Assembly: GCF_030676415.1 (NCBI RefSeq)
Contig: NZ_JAUUTW010000019.1
Location: 46,473-110,472, forward strand
DNA: 64,000 bases
Reading direction: 5' to 3'
Source: Peribacillus frigoritolerans
Lineage (GTDB): Bacteria > Bacillota > Bacilli > Bacillales > DSM-1321
The notes below the pieces were generated by a model, which did not search any database, had not been told where the DNA came from, and worked only from the letters and a program-made list of their open reading frames with translations. Of this stretch, positions 42,311 to 52,461 are shown one piece after another (the stretch's first letter is position 1; each line of letters starts with the position of its first letter). The position numbers and the translations under genes are program-made.

Positions 42311-43303
42311 GTGATTGAAGAATTGTCGAAAGAGTATGACATTCACGTTAATAGTCAAAGAAAATCCGACTTAGATGAATGGGTAGCACATTACAGATCC
42401 TTTGCTATTGAAGGACAAACCGCTAATTATATACCGGCATTGAGAAATGCACATTTATCGCAATTGGGCATTACCATACTGGAGCCGGGTGGAACTATGA
42501 TCAAGTCAGGGGATTGGGAAGTTCCTTTCACGCTGCAAAGTATTTCAAAAGTGCTTAGCTTTATAGCTGCATGTTTGGGTCGCGGCATTTCTTATGTGTT
42601 AGATAGGGTCGATGTGGAACCGACTGGGGATGCTTTCAATTCAATTATTCGTTTAGAAATGCATAAGCCGGGAAAGCCGTTTAATCCTATGATAAATGCT
42701 GGGGCGATTACCGTAGCTTCGCTTCTCCCAGGGGATTCTTCACAAAAGAAATTGGGATTTCTCTATGAGCTATTTGAAAATTTGTTAGGGAAGCGCCCGA
42801 CAATCAATGAGGAAGTGTATCAATCCGAGTGGCAAACCTCTCATAGAAATAGAGCTTTAGCTCACTATTTAAAAGAGACGAATTATTTGGAATCGGAAGT
42901 AGAGGAAGCTTTAGAGGTTTACCTCATGCAATGTTCCATAGAAGTAACCACAGAAGACATAGCCCTGCTTGGACTGATTCTTGCTCAAGATGGTTACCAC
43001 CCCGTTCGTAAAGAACAAGTAATCCCTAAAAAATTGGCTAAGCTGGCCAAAGCATTAATGCTTACTTGCGGTATGTACAATGCTTCGGGGAAATTTGCGG
43101 CTTTTATTGGGGTGCCGGCCAAAAGTGGAGTATCTGGCGGGATTATGGCACTAGTTCCTCCAAGTGCCAGAAGCGGAATGCCTTTTCAAGATGGATGTGG
43201 CATTGGTATTTATGGACCATCCATCGATGAATATGGGAATAGCGTAGCAGGTAGTTTGTTATTGAAACAAATGGCACAAGAATGGGATTTAAGCATTTTC
43301 TGA
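42311..43303 (+). CDS. glsA: Glutaminase A
   Basis: 330 residues of the serine-dependent glutaminase family, converting glutamine to glutamate and ammonia. Motifs: FTLQSISKVLSFIAACLGRG (catalytic Ser and Lys of the SxxK), PFNPMINAGAI, TCGMYNASGKFAAFIGVPAK and SGVSGGIMALVPPSA. The GTG at 42311 is preferred over the ATG at 42281 because GAGGTGG lies between them; family members then align end to end. It is divergent from glnKL and upstream of a permease. Confidence 0.93.
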   Translation: MIEELSKEYDIHVNSQRKSDLDEWVAHYRSFAIEGQTANYIPALRNAHLSQLGITILEPGGTMIKSGDWEVPFTLQSISKVLSFIAACLGRGISYVLDRVDVEPTGDAFNSIIRLEMHKPGKPFNPMINAGAITVASLLPGDSSQKKLGFLYELFENLLGKRPTINEEVYQSEWQTSHRNRALAHYLKETNYLESEVEEALEVYLMQCSIEVTTEDIALLGLILAQDGYHPVRKEQVIPKKLAKLAKALMLTCGMYNASGKFAAFIGVPAKSGVSGGIMALVPPSARSGMPFQDGCGIGIYGPSIDEYGNSVAGSLLLKQMAQEWDLSIF

Positions 43304-43508
43304 AATGCAGAAAAATTTGGTTCCGGTGTAATTAATAGAAGAAATAAGGGGACATCCTTAAGATTTCCTCATCAATTTCCAAACTTTTACAAGAGGTGAT
43401 GTAAATGCAGCAATTACTTTAAGATGTAATTGGACGCACTAGCACAAATCATTAATCCAGTTACTTTTAAACGTAAGGAATAATTTTGGAAAGCATGGTG
43501 AAAAATAT

Positions 43509-45143
43509 ATGAATAATATGCAGCGAAAGATGGGAACATTTTCGTTAATGATGGTAGGACTCGGGTCAATTATTGGCTCAGGTTGGTTATTCGGAGCTTG
43601 GAGAGCGGCACAGATTGCAGGACCCGCTGCCATTATCTCTTGGATTATCGGGATGGTTGTTATTTTATTTATCGCACTATCTTACAGTGAATTAGGGTCT
43701 ATGTTTCCTGAAGCTGGGGGAATGGTAAAATACACGCAGTACTCTCATGGTTCTTTTTTAGGGTTTATTGCAGGCTGGGCAAACTGGATTGCAATCGTTT
43801 CCGTAATTCCAGTTGAAGCGATTGCTTCTGTTCAATATATGAGCTCATGGCCATGGGAATGGGCACAGTGGACACATGGTTTAGTAGAAAATGGAAGTCT
43901 TACTGGGGGAGGCTTGGCCATTGCCTCTGTATTGCTGATCGTCTACTTTTTATTAAATTACTGGACAGTCAGTTTGTTTTCGAAAGCTAATTCATTTATT
44001 ACAGTCTTTAAGGTTATTATTCCTGGACTTACGATTGGATCACTTTTATTTGCCGGGTTTCATGCATCCAATTTTACATCTGCAGGAAGTATCGCTCCTA
44101 ATGGTTGGGCAAGTGTACTTACTGCTGTAGCCACTTCTGGTATCATCTTTGCATTTAACGGTTTTCAAAGTCCAATTAATATGGCAGGTGAGGCAAAGAA
44201 TCCTGGACGTTCGATCCCAATTGCAGTCATTGGCTCCATTTTAATTGCAACGGTCATCTACGTTTTATTACAGGTTGCGTTTATTGGAGCCGTTGATCCG
44301 TCCATGATTGTGAATGGATGGCAACATTTGAATTTCAATTCACCGTTTGCTGACTTAGCAATTGTTTTAGGCATAAACTGGTTGGTTATTTTACTATACG
44401 TAGATGCTTTTATTTCTCCTTCCGGGACAGGAATAACATACACGGCGACAACGTCACGAATGCTTTATGGAATGGAAAAGAATAAATATTTACCAAGCGT
44501 GTTTGGAAAACTGCATCCTCTTTATGGTATCCCGCGTCAAGCCATGTTTTTTAATCTAGGCGTATCTTTCTTATTTTTATTCATGTTTAGAGGCTGGGGC
44601 GTATTGGCAGAGGTTATTTCAGTTGCGACTTTAGTCTCTTATATTACAGGTCCAGTTACTGTTATGACATTAAGACGCACAGGTCAGAACTTGTACAGAC
44701 CATTACGTTTAAAAGGATTAAGCATCATTGCACCACTGGGCTTTGTTTTTGCTTCATTGGTTCTATATTGGGCAAGATGGCCGCTGACAGGTCAAGTATT
44801 ATTTATCATTATGGCTGGTCTTCCCGTTTATTTCTATTATCAATCAAAAATAAAATGGAAGGGATTCCGTCAAAACTTTTCAGCAGGGCTTTGGATGGTT
44901 GTTTACTTACTCTGTATGATGACCATTTCATACTTAGGCAGTGAAAAGTTTGGTGGACTAAACATAATCCCATTTGGTTTGGATATGGTCATCATTACAT
45001 GTTTATCACTAATGTTTTATAGTTGGGCAATAAAGAGTGGTTTCCAAACGGAATATTTGGAACAAGGACAAAAAGTAAATGATGACTTGAGATCGATGGA
45101 GAACAACGTTGCATCTCAAACTGATAAAAAGAACGCTGTATAA
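43509..45143 (+). CDS. ybeC: APC-family amino acid permease, YbeC-like
   Basis: 544 residues with about 12 to 14 helices. The N-terminus GTFSLMMVGLGSIIGSGWLF is the APC helix-1 substrate-binding motif, followed by FPEAGGMVKYTQYSHGSFLG and MAGEAKNPGRSIPIAVIGS. It closely resembles B. subtilis YbeC. It follows glsA by 205 bp with no clear terminator between them. In B. subtilis the glsA partner is GlnT, a sodium:alanine-type (AGCS) symporter, so the transporter family differs here. Probable substrate: glutamine, glutamate or aspartate (inferred). Confidence 0.88.
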   Translation: MNNMQRKMGTFSLMMVGLGSIIGSGWLFGAWRAAQIAGPAAIISWIIGMVVILFIALSYSELGSMFPEAGGMVKYTQYSHGSFLGFIAGWANWIAIVSVIPVEAIASVQYMSSWPWEWAQWTHGLVENGSLTGGGLAIASVLLIVYFLLNYWTVSLFSKANSFITVFKVIIPGLTIGSLLFAGFHASNFTSAGSIAPNGWASVLTAVATSGIIFAFNGFQSPINMAGEAKNPGRSIPIAVIGSILIATVIYVLLQVAFIGAVDPSMIVNGWQHLNFNSPFADLAIVLGINWLVILLYVDAFISPSGTGITYTATTSRMLYGMEKNKYLPSVFGKLHPLYGIPRQAMFFNLGVSFLFLFMFRGWGVLAEVISVATLVSYITGPVTVMTLRRTGQNLYRPLRLKGLSIIAPLGFVFASLVLYWARWPLTGQVLFIIMAGLPVYFYYQSKIKWKGFRQNFSAGLWMVVYLLCMMTISYLGSEKFGGLNIIPFGLDMVIITCLSLMFYSWAIKSGFQTEYLEQGQKVNDDLRSMENNVASQTDKKNAV

Positions 45144-45239
45144 ATGATGAAGCCACTTCATTGATTGGCTTGCTCCAATAAGCTATTACGTTGAATGACT
45201 TCGAAAGTGCTTCTTTCCATTTATATTGATGAGGACGTA

Positions 45240-45280
45240 AAAAAGGGGACGGCAAATTTAATTTGCTGTCCCCCTTTTTG
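45240..45280. terminator. Terminator hairpin
   Basis: AAAAGGGGACGGCAAATT pairs with AATTTGCTGTCCCCCTTTTT (one G-U and a one-base bulge). It lies between the permease and a minus-strand microprotein. Confidence 0.8.
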
Positions 45281-45305
45281 GAATTTAAGGAAAGGCTGTT
45301 ATTTT

Positions 45306-45395
45306 TTATTTTACACCTGGTTTATCGTCATACCCGGCAGTGAAGATAGCGGCTATAAATGTAATAGCAACTCCAATGATAATAACTGTGCCCAT
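45306..45395 (-). CDS. 29-residue membrane microprotein
   Basis: MGTVIIIGVAITFIAAIFTA followed by GYDDKPGVK: one membrane helix and a short polar end. GGGAGGTCA lies 5 bases upstream of the ATG and a terminator-like stem lies just beyond the stop. The size recalls small subunits of membrane complexes, such as the cytochrome bd small subunit, but no partner gene is adjacent. Function unknown. Confidence 0.65.
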   Translation of the reverse strand: MGTVIIIGVAITFIAAIFTAGYDDKPGVK

Positions 45396-45650
45396 GCTGT
45401 GACCTCCCTTTACCCATATTGTCCCACTTAAGTATAGGCTTAGTATACCCTAATTTTTAGCAGGAGTGCACACAAATTTTCTTGTCAGCATATTTGTCAT
45501 CAATTCTTCAATGATTAAGCCTTTTTCGATACATGGAGAGTCAAAGGGGATTCGAAACAATGCCCGGCCACTTTTTAAAGTCTGACATGTTTGTCAGATT
45601 TGGAGCATAGATTTAAGTATTCTCTGAAAGTGACAGGGGGAGGTTCCTTA

Positions 45651-47546
45651 ATGGATATTTTAAAGAAAATCGAAAAATTTAGAGAAGATGAACAGAAGCT
45701 GAAGTGGGAAGGCACCTTCGCAGAGTACTTAGAAATATTGAAAGAAAAGCCTTTAGTTGCTCAATCTGCTCATTCACGTGTATACAACATGATCAGAGAT
45801 GCAGGGATAGAGGAAGTAAATGGGACAAAGAAATACAATTTTTTCAGCGGTCAGCTGTTTGGCCTTGAAGATTCACTGGAAAGGCTCATCGAGGAATATT
45901 TCCATCCGGCGGCAAAGCGGCTCGATGTCCGTAAGAGGATATTGCTTCTCATGGGTCCGGTGTCAGGTGGGAAGTCCACACTCGTTTCTTTACTGAAGCG
46001 TGGACTTGAAAAGTATTCGTTAAAAGACTCTGGTGCGATTTATGCAATAAAAGGATGCCCGATGCATGAAGATCCACTGCATCTCATTCCGCAGTATTTA
46101 CGGGATGATTTTTATGAAGAATATGGCATCCGGATTGAAGGAAACCTATCGCCGCTAAATGTAATGAGGTTAGAACAGGAGTATGGAAGCAGGATTGAAG
46201 ATGTGATGGTAGAGCGTATTTTCCTTTCGGAGGATAAGCGTGTTGGAATTGGAACATTCAGTCCTTCTGACCCTAAGTCACAGGATATTGCTGATTTGAC
46301 GGGCAGCATCGATTTTTCGACCATTGCCGAATACGGATCTGAATCAGATCCGCGTGCCTATCGCTTTGATGGCGAGCTGAACAAGGCGAACCGCGGGATG
46401 ATGGAGTTCCAGGAGATGCTGAAATGTGATGAGAAATTCTTATGGCATTTGCTATCATTGACACAAGAGGGGAATTTTAAAGCAGGCCGTTTTGCATTGA
46501 TCAGTGCAGATGAACTCATTGTGGCTCATACGAATGAAACGGAGTATAAAGCGTTCATTTCCAACAAGAAAAATGAAGCATTGCATTCCCGTATCATTGT
46601 CATGCCTATTCCATATAATCTGAAGGTTACCGAGGAAGAAAAGATTTATGAAAAAATGATCCGTGAAAGTGATGTCTCGGATGTTCATATAGCCCCGCAT
46701 ACATTAAGGGTGGCGGCAATCTTCAGCATCATGACCCGCCTGAAGGATCCCAAAAAGGGCGATATCGATTTAGTGAAAAAGATGAGGCTTTATGATGGGG
46801 AAAATGTCGAAGGGTTTAATTCCGCAGACATCAATGAATTGAAAAAAGAATATCAGGACGAAGGCATGAGCGGAATCGATCCGCGTTACGTGATTAACCG
46901 AATTTCCTCTACGATCATTCGTAAGGAAAATCCGTCCATTAATGCATTGGATGTACTTATGTCATTAAAAGCAGGACTTGACCAGCATCCGTCCATTACG
47001 AACGAACTTCGGGAGAGGTATTTGAATTTCATTTCACTGGCACGTAAAGAGTACGATGCCATTGCAAAAAATGAAGTGCAAAAGGCATTTGTTTATTCAT
47101 ATGAAGAGTCGGCGAAGATCCTCATGGATAATTATCTGGATAATGTCGAAGCATACTGCAATAAATCAAGGCTGCGCGATCCATTGACTGGGGAAGAAAT
47201 CAACCCTGATGAAAAATTGATGCGGTCGATAGAAGAGCAAATTGGAATTTCCGAGAATGCAAAAAAAGCATTCCGCGAAGAAATATTGATTCGCATTTCT
47301 GCATATGCGCGTAAAGGTAAGCGATTCGATTATAATTCCCATGATCGTTTACGGGAAGCAATCCAGAAAAAGCTATTCGCGGATTTGAAGGATGTCGTTA
47401 AGATCACTACTTCAACGAAGACACCAGACGAAAGGCAACTGAAGAAAGTGAACGAGGTCATCACGAGACTTATCGATGAGCACGGATATAATTCGACTTC
47501 AGCCAATGATTTGCTGCGCTATGTGGGCAGCTTGTTAAATCGGTAA
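45651..47546 (+). CDS. prkA: Serine protein kinase / AAA+ protein PrkA
   Basis: 631 residues, exactly the usual length. An AAA+ PrkA domain (about 20-380) holds the P-loop LLLMGPVSGGKST and the Walker B region, with ADLTGSIDF and a kinase-like C-terminal domain (about 400-630). In B. subtilis PrkA acts in the sporulation mother cell, and both kinase and protease activities have been reported. The ATG at 45651 has GGGGGAGG upstream; an earlier TTG frame lacks one. yhbH follows after two small genes. Confidence 0.95.
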   Translation: MDILKKIEKFREDEQKLKWEGTFAEYLEILKEKPLVAQSAHSRVYNMIRDAGIEEVNGTKKYNFFSGQLFGLEDSLERLIEEYFHPAAKRLDVRKRILLLMGPVSGGKSTLVSLLKRGLEKYSLKDSGAIYAIKGCPMHEDPLHLIPQYLRDDFYEEYGIRIEGNLSPLNVMRLEQEYGSRIEDVMVERIFLSEDKRVGIGTFSPSDPKSQDIADLTGSIDFSTIAEYGSESDPRAYRFDGELNKANRGMMEFQEMLKCDEKFLWHLLSLTQEGNFKAGRFALISADELIVAHTNETEYKAFISNKKNEALHSRIIVMPIPYNLKVTEEEKIYEKMIRESDVSDVHIAPHTLRVAAIFSIMTRLKDPKKGDIDLVKKMRLYDGENVEGFNSADINELKKEYQDEGMSGIDPRYVINRISSTIIRKENPSINALDVLMSLKAGLDQHPSITNELRERYLNFISLARKEYDAIAKNEVQKAFVYSYEESAKILMDNYLDNVEAYCNKSRLRDPLTGEEINPDEKLMRSIEEQIGISENAKKAFREEILIRISAYARKGKRFDYNSHDRLREAIQKKLFADLKDVVKITTSTKTPDERQLKKVNEVITRLIDEHGYNSTSANDLLRYVGSLLNR

Positions 47547-47744
47547 TCCATACTTTTTGGCCCCTGCCCCCGATCGGGCGGGGGTTTATATCCTTTTACG
47601 GAAGGTGGAATGCTTGAAAAGTGGATTAGAGGAAATCCAATCAATACCCTTTAACTTCTGAATTTCCATTGAAATCAGGCATCATTTGAAGGAGTTAAAG
47701 GGTGCTTTGACAAGGAATGAGAATTAATAAACCAACAAAGCACC

Positions 47745-47775
47745 AGGCCCTTCTAAACGAAGGGATCCCGGTGCT
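47745..47775 (-). terminator. Terminator of the 47784 gene
   Basis: Minus strand: AAAAGCACCGGGATCCCTTC pairs with GAAGGGCCTGGTGCTTT around a short loop. It works in both directions. Confidence 0.8.
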
Positions 47776-47783
47776 TTTGATTT

Positions 47784-47993
47784 CTATTTAGTTACATTCA
47801 AGCCAAACTGTTCAATAAGTGTAATAAGTTGATTCGGTGATAGTTTGTCTTCGCTATGATCGATTTTAATTTCCCCATCATCAACATCGATGATCGCACG
47901 TTCCACACCTTCCGTTTTCAAAAGTATGGACTCCAGATTTAAGATCGGGCCTTCTGACGTTGCTTCCTTTACATAAAGGGTAGTTGTTTGCAT
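47784..47993 (-). CDS. Heavy-metal-associated-like domain without CXXC
   Basis: 69 residues with a ferredoxin-like beta-alpha-beta-beta-alpha-beta pattern of the HMA/CopZ type: TTTLYVKEATSEGPI, LNLESILLKTEGVERAIIDV, EIKIDHSEDKLSPNQLITLI. The metal-binding CXXC of the first loop is replaced (EATSEG), so it should not bind copper like CopZ. Start at 47993 after AAGGAGGTG. Function unknown. Confidence 0.68.
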   Translation of the reverse strand: MQTTTLYVKEATSEGPILNLESILLKTEGVERAIIDVDDGEIKIDHSEDKLSPNQLITLIEQFGLNVTK

Positions 47994-48111
47994 GCTTCTT
48001 GCACCTCCTTACATTTGCTCATAATGTCTTATCTATCCCCCATATTTCCATTAGATATGTTACGTTTTGGATTTGGAAATATTGGGTATCAATAAGTAGA
48101 GGTGATGGCAA

Positions 48112-48291
48112 ATGAGTAAAGAGGAATTGAAAAAAGAACATGTTCCGGAAAATAGCTCCATGGCTAAGGATTATGAAGAGATGAAAGAACTTGGAAAGCA
48201 GATGGAAAATCAAAGGACAAATGAAGAATTGAAAGAGTGGGATAAACGCCCAGGTACTGTTCAACATGAAATAGAGGAAGATAAAGATTGA
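48112..48291 (+). CDS. Small highly charged protein
   Basis: 59 residues, helical and rich in Glu and Lys: MSKEELKKEHVPENSSMAKD, then a coiled-coil-like EEMKELGKQMENQRTNEELK and the end RPGTVQHEIEEDKD. GAGGTGATG lies before the ATG. It has its own terminator at 48325. Divergent from the HMA-like gene. Function unknown. Confidence 0.7.
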   Translation: MSKEELKKEHVPENSSMAKDYEEMKELGKQMENQRTNEELKEWDKRPGTVQHEIEEDKD

Positions 48292-48324
48292 CGAATATCA
48301 CAACCAGAATCATTCTATCTGTGT

Positions 48325-48362
48325 AAAAGGGTGTCCAGAAAAACTACTGGGGCACCCTTTTT
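48325..48362 (+). terminator. Terminator
   Basis: AAAGGGTGTCCAG pairs with CTGGGGCACCCTTT (one-base bulge), then TT. Confidence 0.8.
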
Positions 48363-48806
48363 GTTGTGTTTCATTACTTTTTTATATGTCCTTGGAAGTC
48401 TCTATTTTTGCGGATCAATTACTTCTGGCTAAGTTCAAGAATATATTTCAAATTATCCCATAATCCGACAAATAAAACCTGCTAAAAAAAAGAACAGACC
48501 TGATAATCATCAAATTTGTTCTTTTTCTTGAAATACTTATTTTGCAGTAACATTTAGAAAAAAACCTTAAAGGGCCTCTAACGCCCTTATCAGGACTTGT
48601 CTAGTTCGTAGGCAAATATCCATTATTGAATTTTGTTGTAAATTATCCTGCATCGCTGCATAAGATAGAGTAATACTTTTCTTTTAATCCGTTTTTTCGC
48701 ACTGTATTTTTCATTGGAAAACCGGAATGATGTGGGCTTTCCCACACTAATTTATTATATGAAGGAATGATGAAAAGCGTGCAAACATTTTTAAGGGGGG
48801 AAGAGA
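48363..48806. other. Intergenic region before yhbH
   Basis: No gene. A short GTGGG/CCCAC stem lies at about 48730-48747. A sporulation-type promoter is expected here but I cannot place it with confidence. Confidence 0.45.
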
Positions 48807-49976
48807 ATGTCGGAAGAGAGTAATCAACAGTATGTTATCTCACAGGAAAATTGGTCCCTCCATCGGAAAGGTTATGATGATCAACAACGTCATCAGGAAA
48901 AGGTGCAGGAAGCGATCAAGAATAATTTGCCTGATCTAATTTCAGAAGAAAGCATCGTAATGTCCAATGGCCGGGATGTTATCAAAATCCCCATTCGCTC
49001 CTTGGATGAATACAAAATTCGTTATAACTATGATAAAAACAAACATGTAGGGCAAGGGGATGGAGACAGTAAAGTGGGCGATGTGGTCGCAAGGGATGGC
49101 TCACCGTCCGATGCAGGAGCCGGTAAGGGCCAAGGTGCAGGTGACAAGGCCGGCGAGGATTATTATGAAGCCGAAGTGTCGATGATGGAATTGGAGGAAG
49201 CCCTGTTCAGTCAATTGGAACTCCCTAATCTCCAGAAGAAAGAACACGCGGAGCACACGCTTGAACACATCGAGTTCAACGATATCCGCAAGACAGGCCT
49301 AATGGGAAATATCGATAAAAAGAAAACGATGATATCGGCTTTCAAACGGAACGCTTTAAGGGGGGACCCAGGTTTTCATCCTATTTATAAGGAAGACTTT
49401 AAATTCAAAACCTGGAATGAGATTCAGAAACCCGATTCCAAAGCAGTTGTACTGGCAATGATGGATACTTCCGGAAGTATGGGGTTATGGGAAAAATATA
49501 TGGCTCGAAGCTTTTTCTTTTGGATGAACCGTTTCTTGCGGACAAAATATGAAACGGTGGAAATCGAGTTCATTGCCCATCATACAGAAGCGAAAGTTGT
49601 TCCGGAAGAGGATTTCTTTTCAAAAGGGGAAAGCGGCGGTACGATTTGTTCATCCGTATACCGAAAAGCATTAGAACTTATTGATCATAAATATGACCCT
49701 GTGAAGTTTAATATCTATCCGTTTCACTTTTCCGATGGGGATAACCTAACATCCGATAACGTCCGTTGCGTTAAGCTTGTTGAAGAACTCATGAAGGTTT
49801 CCAATATGTTCGGGTATGGGGAAGTCAATCAATACAATCGTCATTCGACATTGATGACAGCTTATAAGAACATTGATAATGAAAAATTCAGGTACTATAT
49901 TCTTAAGCAAAAGTCTGACGTTTTCCATGCGATGAAGAGCTTTTTTAAAGACGAAGAAAATAAGAAGTATGCATAA
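48807..49976 (+). CDS. yhbH: Sporulation protein YhbH (DUF444)
   Basis: 389 residues. The N-terminal half has a Gly-rich region (about 85-115) and the conserved [20 protein letters not shown]. The C-terminal half is a von Willebrand A-like domain with the MIDAS motif MMDTSGSMG. In enterobacteria the homologue YeaH works with the PrkA homologue YeaG; the proximity to prkA here supports the same partnership. By knowledge of B. subtilis it is a sigma-E-dependent sporulation protein. Confidence 0.93.
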   Translation: MSEESNQQYVISQENWSLHRKGYDDQQRHQEKVQEAIKNNLPDLISEESIVMSNGRDVIKIPIRSLDEYKIRYNYDKNKHVGQGDGDSKVGDVVARDGSPSDAGAGKGQGAGDKAGEDYYEAEVSMMELEEALFSQLELPNLQKKEHAEHTLEHIEFNDIRKTGLMGNIDKKKTMISAFKRNALRGDPGFHPIYKEDFKFKTWNEIQKPDSKAVVLAMMDTSGSMGLWEKYMARSFFFWMNRFLRTKYETVEIEFIAHHTEAKVVPEEDFFSKGESGGTICSSVYRKALELIDHKYDPVKFNIYPFHFSDGDNLTSDNVRCVKLVEELMKVSNMFGYGEVNQYNRHSTLMTAYKNIDNEKFRYYILKQKSDVFHAMKSFFKDEENKKYA

Positions 49977-50107
49977 AAAAGGAAAAGTGGAAAGTTCAAA
50001 ATAATTGTAGGTTAAAAAGGCGTGCGATTCACATTGTACGTCTTTTTTCAAATCTTCTTTTTTGCAGTGTCAGGGTAAGGATAAGATACATAAAGTCGAA
50101 TTACATA

Positions 50108-50146
50108 TGAATGGGCCGTTGCTCAACAGAAGCAACGGCCTATTCA
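50108..50146. terminator. Bidirectional terminator
   Basis: GAATGGGCCGTTGCT pairs with AGCAACGGCCTATTC (one G-U) around TCAACAGA. Confidence 0.8.
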
Positions 50147-50228
50147 TATCCACTATATTTATATCATTCGATTGAAATTTTATAATGTATTCACAATTTA
50201 TAAGTTGAACAAATCAAAAGAAAGATAA

Positions 50229-50267
50229 AAAAACAACCATACCCTTATAAGGAAGTATGGTTGATTT
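50229..50267 (-). terminator. Terminator of the MFS gene
   Basis: Minus strand: CAACCATAC pairs with GTATGGTTG, followed by seven T. Confidence 0.8.
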
Positions 50268-50275
50268 ACAAAATT

Positions 50276-51514
50276 TCATGAAGGGGTTTTTTGAGTCGTT
50301 ACATATTCATTATTTCCTGCACGCATTCCAACAATGAAAATAAGTGCCGATATTAAGGCCAACATCAATAAGGGAACTGTCCAGCTGTGTGTAATGTCAT
50401 GAAGCAATCCGAATAATACTGGTCCAATGGCAGCTAAGAGGTACCCGAATGATTGAGCCATTCCTGATAATTCCGTCGCCTCATGAGTGCTTTGTGTTCG
50501 AAGACTAAAGAACATCATGGATAAACTGAATATGGTTCCGACTCCAATTCCGATCAATATCATGCATACTGGGATGAAGAGAGTGCTTCCATATAATATG
50601 CCGAATATCCCTGCAATAAGGAAGACGACAGGCGGGACCACTAACAGACGCTGACTTTGTAGGCGTCCAGCTAAAATTGGCACAAGGAATGTTATGGGAA
50701 TGACGGCAAGCTGCATGATGGATAGCATCCAGCCAGCTCCATCAGCGTTCAGGCCTTTTTGCTCCAGGATTTCCGGCATCCAGGTAATGACTGTATAGAA
50801 AATAAACGATTGCAAACCCATGAAGAATGTTATCTGCCAGGCTAACCCAGAACGCCATAAGTTAATCTTTTTATCCTTTTGTGCCGTTTGTACATCCTTA
50901 CCTGACTTTAATGGCCGTCTTAATTGCGGCATCCATAAGAAAACTGTAATAAGTGATAAAATTCCCCAACATCCAAGGGCACCAGCCCATCCCCATCCCG
51001 ATGAAGAAGCAAGGGGAATGCTGATCCCAGAACCTATTGCGCCACATAAATTCATGGAAACAGCATAGGTTCCTGTCATCAAACCGATATTCCTGGCAAA
51101 GTTATGCTTAATCAGACTGGGTAACAATACATTGCCGATTGCAATGGCTAACCCGATTAAAATGGTCCCTATGAACAATGTCGGCACTCCGCCAACTGAG
51201 CGTACCCCAATCCCGATTGTTAATAATATCAAGGAAAGGAAAAGTGTAAGCTCCATTCCAAAACGCCGTGCTATCCTAGGTGCAAATGGTGATAATAAAG
51301 CGAAAGAAAGTAAAGGCAATGTCGTTAATGAACCTGATAATGCATTGGATATCCCCAAGTTATCACGGATCGAAGTGACAAGGGGGCCAACCGATGTTAA
51401 GGGAGCCCTCAGATTTGCCCCAAGAAGAATGATCCCGATGATGAGTAGTCCAACTCTGGGTTTAATATCCACTTTTGTTTGTTCTAGTTGATTTGCCGCT
51501 TGATGAATGCCCAT
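50276..51514 (-). CDS. CynX/NimT-type MFS transporter
   Basis: 412 residues with 12 helices. The N-terminal segment LLGANLRAPLTSVGPLVTSI is characteristic of the CynX/NimT branch (cyanate and 2-nitroimidazole transporters; YycB in Bacillus). It is coupled to an upstream FadR-type regulator only 14 bp away, so both are co-transcribed and probably respond to the same ligand. The substrate is unknown. Confidence 0.87.
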   Translation of the reverse strand: MGIHQAANQLEQTKVDIKPRVGLLIIGIILLGANLRAPLTSVGPLVTSIRDNLGISNALSGSLTTLPLLSFALLSPFAPRIARRFGMELTLFLSLILLTIGIGVRSVGGVPTLFIGTILIGLAIAIGNVLLPSLIKHNFARNIGLMTGTYAVSMNLCGAIGSGISIPLASSSGWGWAGALGCWGILSLITVFLWMPQLRRPLKSGKDVQTAQKDKKINLWRSGLAWQITFFMGLQSFIFYTVITWMPEILEQKGLNADGAGWMLSIMQLAVIPITFLVPILAGRLQSQRLLVVPPVVFLIAGIFGILYGSTLFIPVCMILIGIGVGTIFSLSMMFFSLRTQSTHEATELSGMAQSFGYLLAAIGPVLFGLLHDITHSWTVPLLMLALISALIFIVGMRAGNNEYVTTQKTPS

Positions 51515-51528
51515 AATCTCCTCCTTAC

Positions 51529-52206
51529 TTACTCTAAAGATTTTTTGAATTGTGCAATGTATTCATTCACTGTTTCGATTGCCCGGTTCACATCTTGTTC
51601 GATGATGGCATCTACAAGATTGCAATGATTGTTCAAATGAAAGTTCACATCAGAACTCATCTCCACTAACTGATGGATGGATTCATGCAGGGAGTGTTCC
51701 ATATGTTCGTACAAATCAATCAATAAATCATTATGTGATGAACCCATAATCGAATTATGTAACTGTATATCCGCTTCTTCGTAAGCCTTGATGTCCTTTG
51801 CTTCGGCAGCATTCCTGCATGCTGATATATGAAACCGCAATCGTTCTATATCTTCTTGATTACGTCTTAATGCCGCTAACTGAGCTCCCTCTCTTTCAAG
51901 GGCATGACGGACCTCTAACGTTTCTAATAAACTTGACTGCTGGATCCTTCTTTCAAAAGCAGCCCCCAAGGCACTTGATGACCTTACGAATGTCCCCTTT
52001 CCTTGTTTCGTCACTAATAGCCCTGCATAAACAAGTGATCGTACAGCTTCTCTTAATGTATTTCTGCTTACATCGAACTGTTGGATCAAATCCATTTCAG
52101 GGGGGATTTGATTTCCAATTTTCCATTCACCTGATTCGATTAACGATTCGATTTGGGAAACCACTTGCTCTACAAGTGATAAGCGATTTGTTTTAGATAT
52201 GGTCAA
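51529..52206 (-). CDS. GntR-family regulator, FadR subgroup
   Basis: 225 residues from TTG 52206, chosen because GAGGTG lies 6 bases upstream. A winged helix (about 8-75; GEWKIGNQIPPEMDLIQQFD and VSRNTLREAVRSLVYAGLL) is followed by an FCD ligand-binding domain with the metal-binding His and Asp pattern (ADIQLHNSIMGSSHN, HLNNHCNLVDAI). It is the first gene of the two-gene operon with the MFS transporter and probably controls it. Confidence 0.9.
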   Translation of the reverse strand: MTISKTNRLSLVEQVVSQIESLIESGEWKIGNQIPPEMDLIQQFDVSRNTLREAVRSLVYAGLLVTKQGKGTFVRSSSALGAAFERRIQQSSLLETLEVRHALEREGAQLAALRRNQEDIERLRFHISACRNAAEAKDIKAYEEADIQLHNSIMGSSHNDLLIDLYEHMEHSLHESIHQLVEMSSDVNFHLNNHCNLVDAIIEQDVNRAIETVNEYIAQFKKSLE

Positions 52207-52346
52207 TATACACACCTCTAATTTGTAGGATGATTGGGTCATTGGTTATTTTAACATATGTATGTTGAAAATATAAATAAGAATGTTGTTGCATACGGAG
52301 TATTTGTAAAACAAAATTTCTAAGTAAGAAAAAAAGTTCCAGTTGA

Positions 52347-52461
52347 TTTCAGAAATCCGCTCCCTTTCCGCCGACTGTCTGCCAAGCCGCATCAAAGCAA
52401 GCGTCTGTGGGGTCTCGGCAAGCCAATTATTCGGCAGGAGTGTCGCAAATTTCTTCAATCC
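52347..52461 (-). repeat. GC-rich dispersed element, copy 2 (inverted)
   Basis: Minus-strand reading repeats the element at 30697: GACACTCCTGCCGAATAATT, GCCGAGACCCCACAGACGCT, GGCAGACAGTCGGCGGAAAG, CGGATTTCTGAAAT. About 80 to 90 percent identity by eye. Confidence 0.78.
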
